From NCBI GenBank assembly GCA_031255955.1, contig JAIRRO010000160.1, positions 1 through 14,702 on the forward strand: DNA of 14,702 bases. Direction: 5' to 3'. Positions 13,185-14,702 of the stretch are shown in pieces. The notes beneath the pieces are model-generated. The model ran no database searches. It saw only the letters and a program-made list of their open reading frames with translations, and was not told the DNA's origin. Source of the DNA: Oscillospiraceae bacterium (GTDB lineage Bacteria > Bacillota > Clostridia > Oscillospirales > Oscillospiraceae). The translations under genes and the position numbers were made by a program. How positions within the stretch are numbered: the stretch's first letter is position 1; each line of letters opens with the position of its first letter.

Positions 13185-14702
13185 TTAATTGCTGTCCCTT
13201 CGGCGCAGAAGGGAGTCGTAACGCTCCTTCGCGTCGCGTTCCGCTTTTTCAAACAGCGCCTCCGCGCGTTCGGGGAAGCTGCGCGCTAAGGATGAATATC
13301 GCACCTCGCCCATTATGAAGTCGCGATAGCTGGAGGTAGGCTCGCGGCTGTCAAGCGCCAAGGGATTTTTTCCCTCCGCCACAAGACGCGGGTCATAGCG
13401 CAGCATATTCCAATAACCGGCGTCCACCGCGTTTTTCGTTTCCTTCATGCTATGCCCCATACCGATACCAACGCCGTGATTTATGCAGGGCGCGTATGCG
13501 ATGATAAGGCTGGGTCCGTCATAGCTCTCCGCCTCGATAAATGCCTTCAACGTTTGATTATAGTCCGCACCCATCGCGATTTGCGCGACATATACATAGC
13601 CATAGGACATTGCAATCTGCGCCAGATCCTTTTTCTTCACGTTCTTGCCCGCCGCCGCGAATTGGGCAACCGCCCCCGTCGGCGTTGCTTTTGACGCCTG
13701 ACCGCCCGTGTTGGAGTATACCTCCGTATCAAACACGAGAATGTTCACGTTCTCGCCCGACGCCAAGACGTGATCCAGTCCGCCATATCCGATGTCATAC
13801 GCCCAGCCGTCCCCGCCGAAGCACCAAAAGCTCGGCTTGGCGAACAGGTCGCTGTCGGTCAGTATCTCACGCGCCGCGCGGCACGTGTCGCAATCGCACC
13901 GGTCAAGCTCTTTGTCCCACACCTGCTCAAAAAATTCCGGCGCGTGTGCCTTAAAGCCGTCGCGCTCTTCGTCCGTGAACGTCGTCGCGTATTCCAACGC
14001 TTCTTTCAGCTCGTCTGCAAAGGCGAGCGACGCTTCGCCGTCATCCTTGATGGCAAGCCATTTTTCCAACGCGGGTGTGACGGGTGATTTATGCTCGCTT
14101 GCCCGCTGGCGCTCTAAAAACGCCTCTACATTCGCAATCAGCCGTTCGCGGCGCTGCTTTATTGCCGTCGCCATACCAAGCCCAAATTCCGCGTTGTCCT
14201 CAAACAGCGAATTTGACCACGCGGGACCGCGTCCGTTCTTGTTCACCGTGTACGGCGTCGAGGGCGCGGAGCCTGCCCATATCGATGAGCAACCCGTCGC
14301 GTTGGCGATGAACATACGCTCGCCGAAAAGCTGCGTGACAAGCTTGGCATACGGCGTTTCGCCGCAGCCCGCGCACGCGCCGGGGAACTCCAACAGCGGC
14401 GTTTTGAACTGACTGCCCTTAACCGTATCGACGGCAAAGCCCGTATTTTTCGCCGCAACGGAGGTAAACGCGTAATCGTAATGCGGCTGACCTTCCTGTG
14501 CCTTTTCGATAGGCAGCATCTCCAGCGCTTTTGTTTTAGCCGGACACTCGTTGACGCAAGAGCCGCAGCCTGTGCAGTCCAAGGCGGAAACAGCCAGCGC
14601 AAAAGAGAGCGATTCGTTGCCCTTGCCCGTCATTTTTACCGCCTTAAAGCCCTGCGGCGCGTTTTTCAACTCCGTCTCGTCCAGCGCGAAGGGACGCACA
14701 AC
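13185..14702 (-). CDS. nifJ: Pyruvate:ferredoxin (flavodoxin) oxidoreductase, C-terminal part
   Basis: This enzyme converts pyruvate and CoA to acetyl-CoA and CO2 and reduces ferredoxin; it is central to anaerobic energy metabolism. The window holds about 505 of roughly 1,170 residues, and the start lies beyond the right edge. Counted from the first in-frame valine (GTG at 14699), the second ferredoxin-like cluster is CTGCGSCVNEC (Cys42, 45, 48, 52). The proximal cluster ligands are probably Cys109, Cys112, Cys137 and Cys405. The thiamine-diphosphate site is GGDGWAYDIGYGG (295-307) with VYSNTGGQ (327-334). An unusual CDCDTC stretch lies at 268-273, before the thiamine domain. No terminator is evident after the stop; the next element is the tRNA promoter. 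Identification is firm. Confidence 0.97.
   Translation of the reverse strand, partial: VVRPFALDETELKNAPQGFKAVKMTGKGNESLSFALAVSALDCTGCGSCVNECPAKTKALEMLPIEKAQEGQPHYDYAFTSVAAKNTGFAVDTVKGSQFKTPLLEFPGACAGCGETPYAKLVTQLFGERMFIANATGCSSIWAGSAPSTPYTVNKNGRGPAWSNSLFEDNAEFGLGMATAIKQRRERLIANVEAFLERQRASEHKSPVTPALEKWLAIKDDGEASLAFADELKEALEYATTFTDEERDGFKAHAPEFFEQVWDKELDRCDCDTCRAAREILTDSDLFAKPSFWCFGGDGWAYDIGYGGLDHVLASGENVNILVFDTEVYSNTGGQASKATPTGAVAQFAAAGKNVKKKDLAQIAMSYGYVYVAQIAMGADYNQTLKAFIEAESYDGPSLIIAYAPCINHGVGIGMGHSMKETKNAVDAGYWNMLRYDPRLVAEGKNPLALDSREPTSSYRDFIMGEVRYSSLARSFPERAEALFEKAERDAKERYDSLLRRRDSN

Overview
The window looks like a chromosomal segment of an anaerobic, probably spore-forming member of the Clostridia (Firmicutes). 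This rests on a pyruvate:ferredoxin oxidoreductase, a glycyl radical enzyme, a CwlD-like cortex amidase, strong GGAGG-type ribosome binding sites, sigma-A-like promoters and tRNAs with encoded CCA. The DNA is moderately GC-rich by eye. Genus cannot be fixed from the sequence. I see no insertion sequences, phage genes or CRISPR arrays.

Layout, left to right. (1) 1-3118, minus strand: an operon-like run read right to left, with a lipoyl-less E2/CAT-fold acyltransferase-like protein, a CwlD-like amidase, radA and the first codons of a further gene cut by the window edge. (2) 3188-5596, plus strand: a MobA/MocA-like nucleotidyltransferase and a MATE transporter, each behind its own promoter. (3) 5638-6663, minus: cysK with a good promoter, convergent with the MATE gene. 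(4) 6699-12027, minus: the accessory metabolic block, made of an unassigned glycyl radical enzyme, a UroD-fold (MtaA/CmuA-like) protein, a PaaI-like hotdog thioesterase whose start overlaps the UroD stop by one base, and a second UroD-fold protein with its own promoter and a strong terminator. (5) 12076-13132, minus: tRNA-Leu(UAA), a Sfp-type phosphopantetheinyl transferase, tRNA-Gly(CCC) and tRNA-Val(GAC), behind a near-consensus tRNA promoter. (6) 13185-14702, minus: the C-terminal part of pyruvate:ferredoxin oxidoreductase, whose start lies beyond the right edge.

The most interesting region is block 4. The glycyl radical enzyme has the thiyl Cys and the C-x-E pair of the eliminase/decarboxylase type, but its motif is GCQEI, whereas choline lyase and glycerol dehydratase have GCVEP. 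No activating enzyme, corrinoid protein or microcompartment gene is next to it. It sits instead with two UroD-fold proteins that keep a zinc-type H-x-C motif and with a CoA-thioesterase-like protein. I infer an undescribed anaerobic pathway combining radical chemistry, methyl or C1 transfer and possibly CoA thioester hydrolysis; the substrate cannot be named from sequence.

Two protein genes lie directly behind tRNAs with no terminator between: the PPTase ATG is one base after the tRNA-Gly CCA, and the glycyl radical enzyme follows tRNA-Leu by 48 bases. Coding stretches and promoters are well supported. Substrates, operators and co-transcription are inference.
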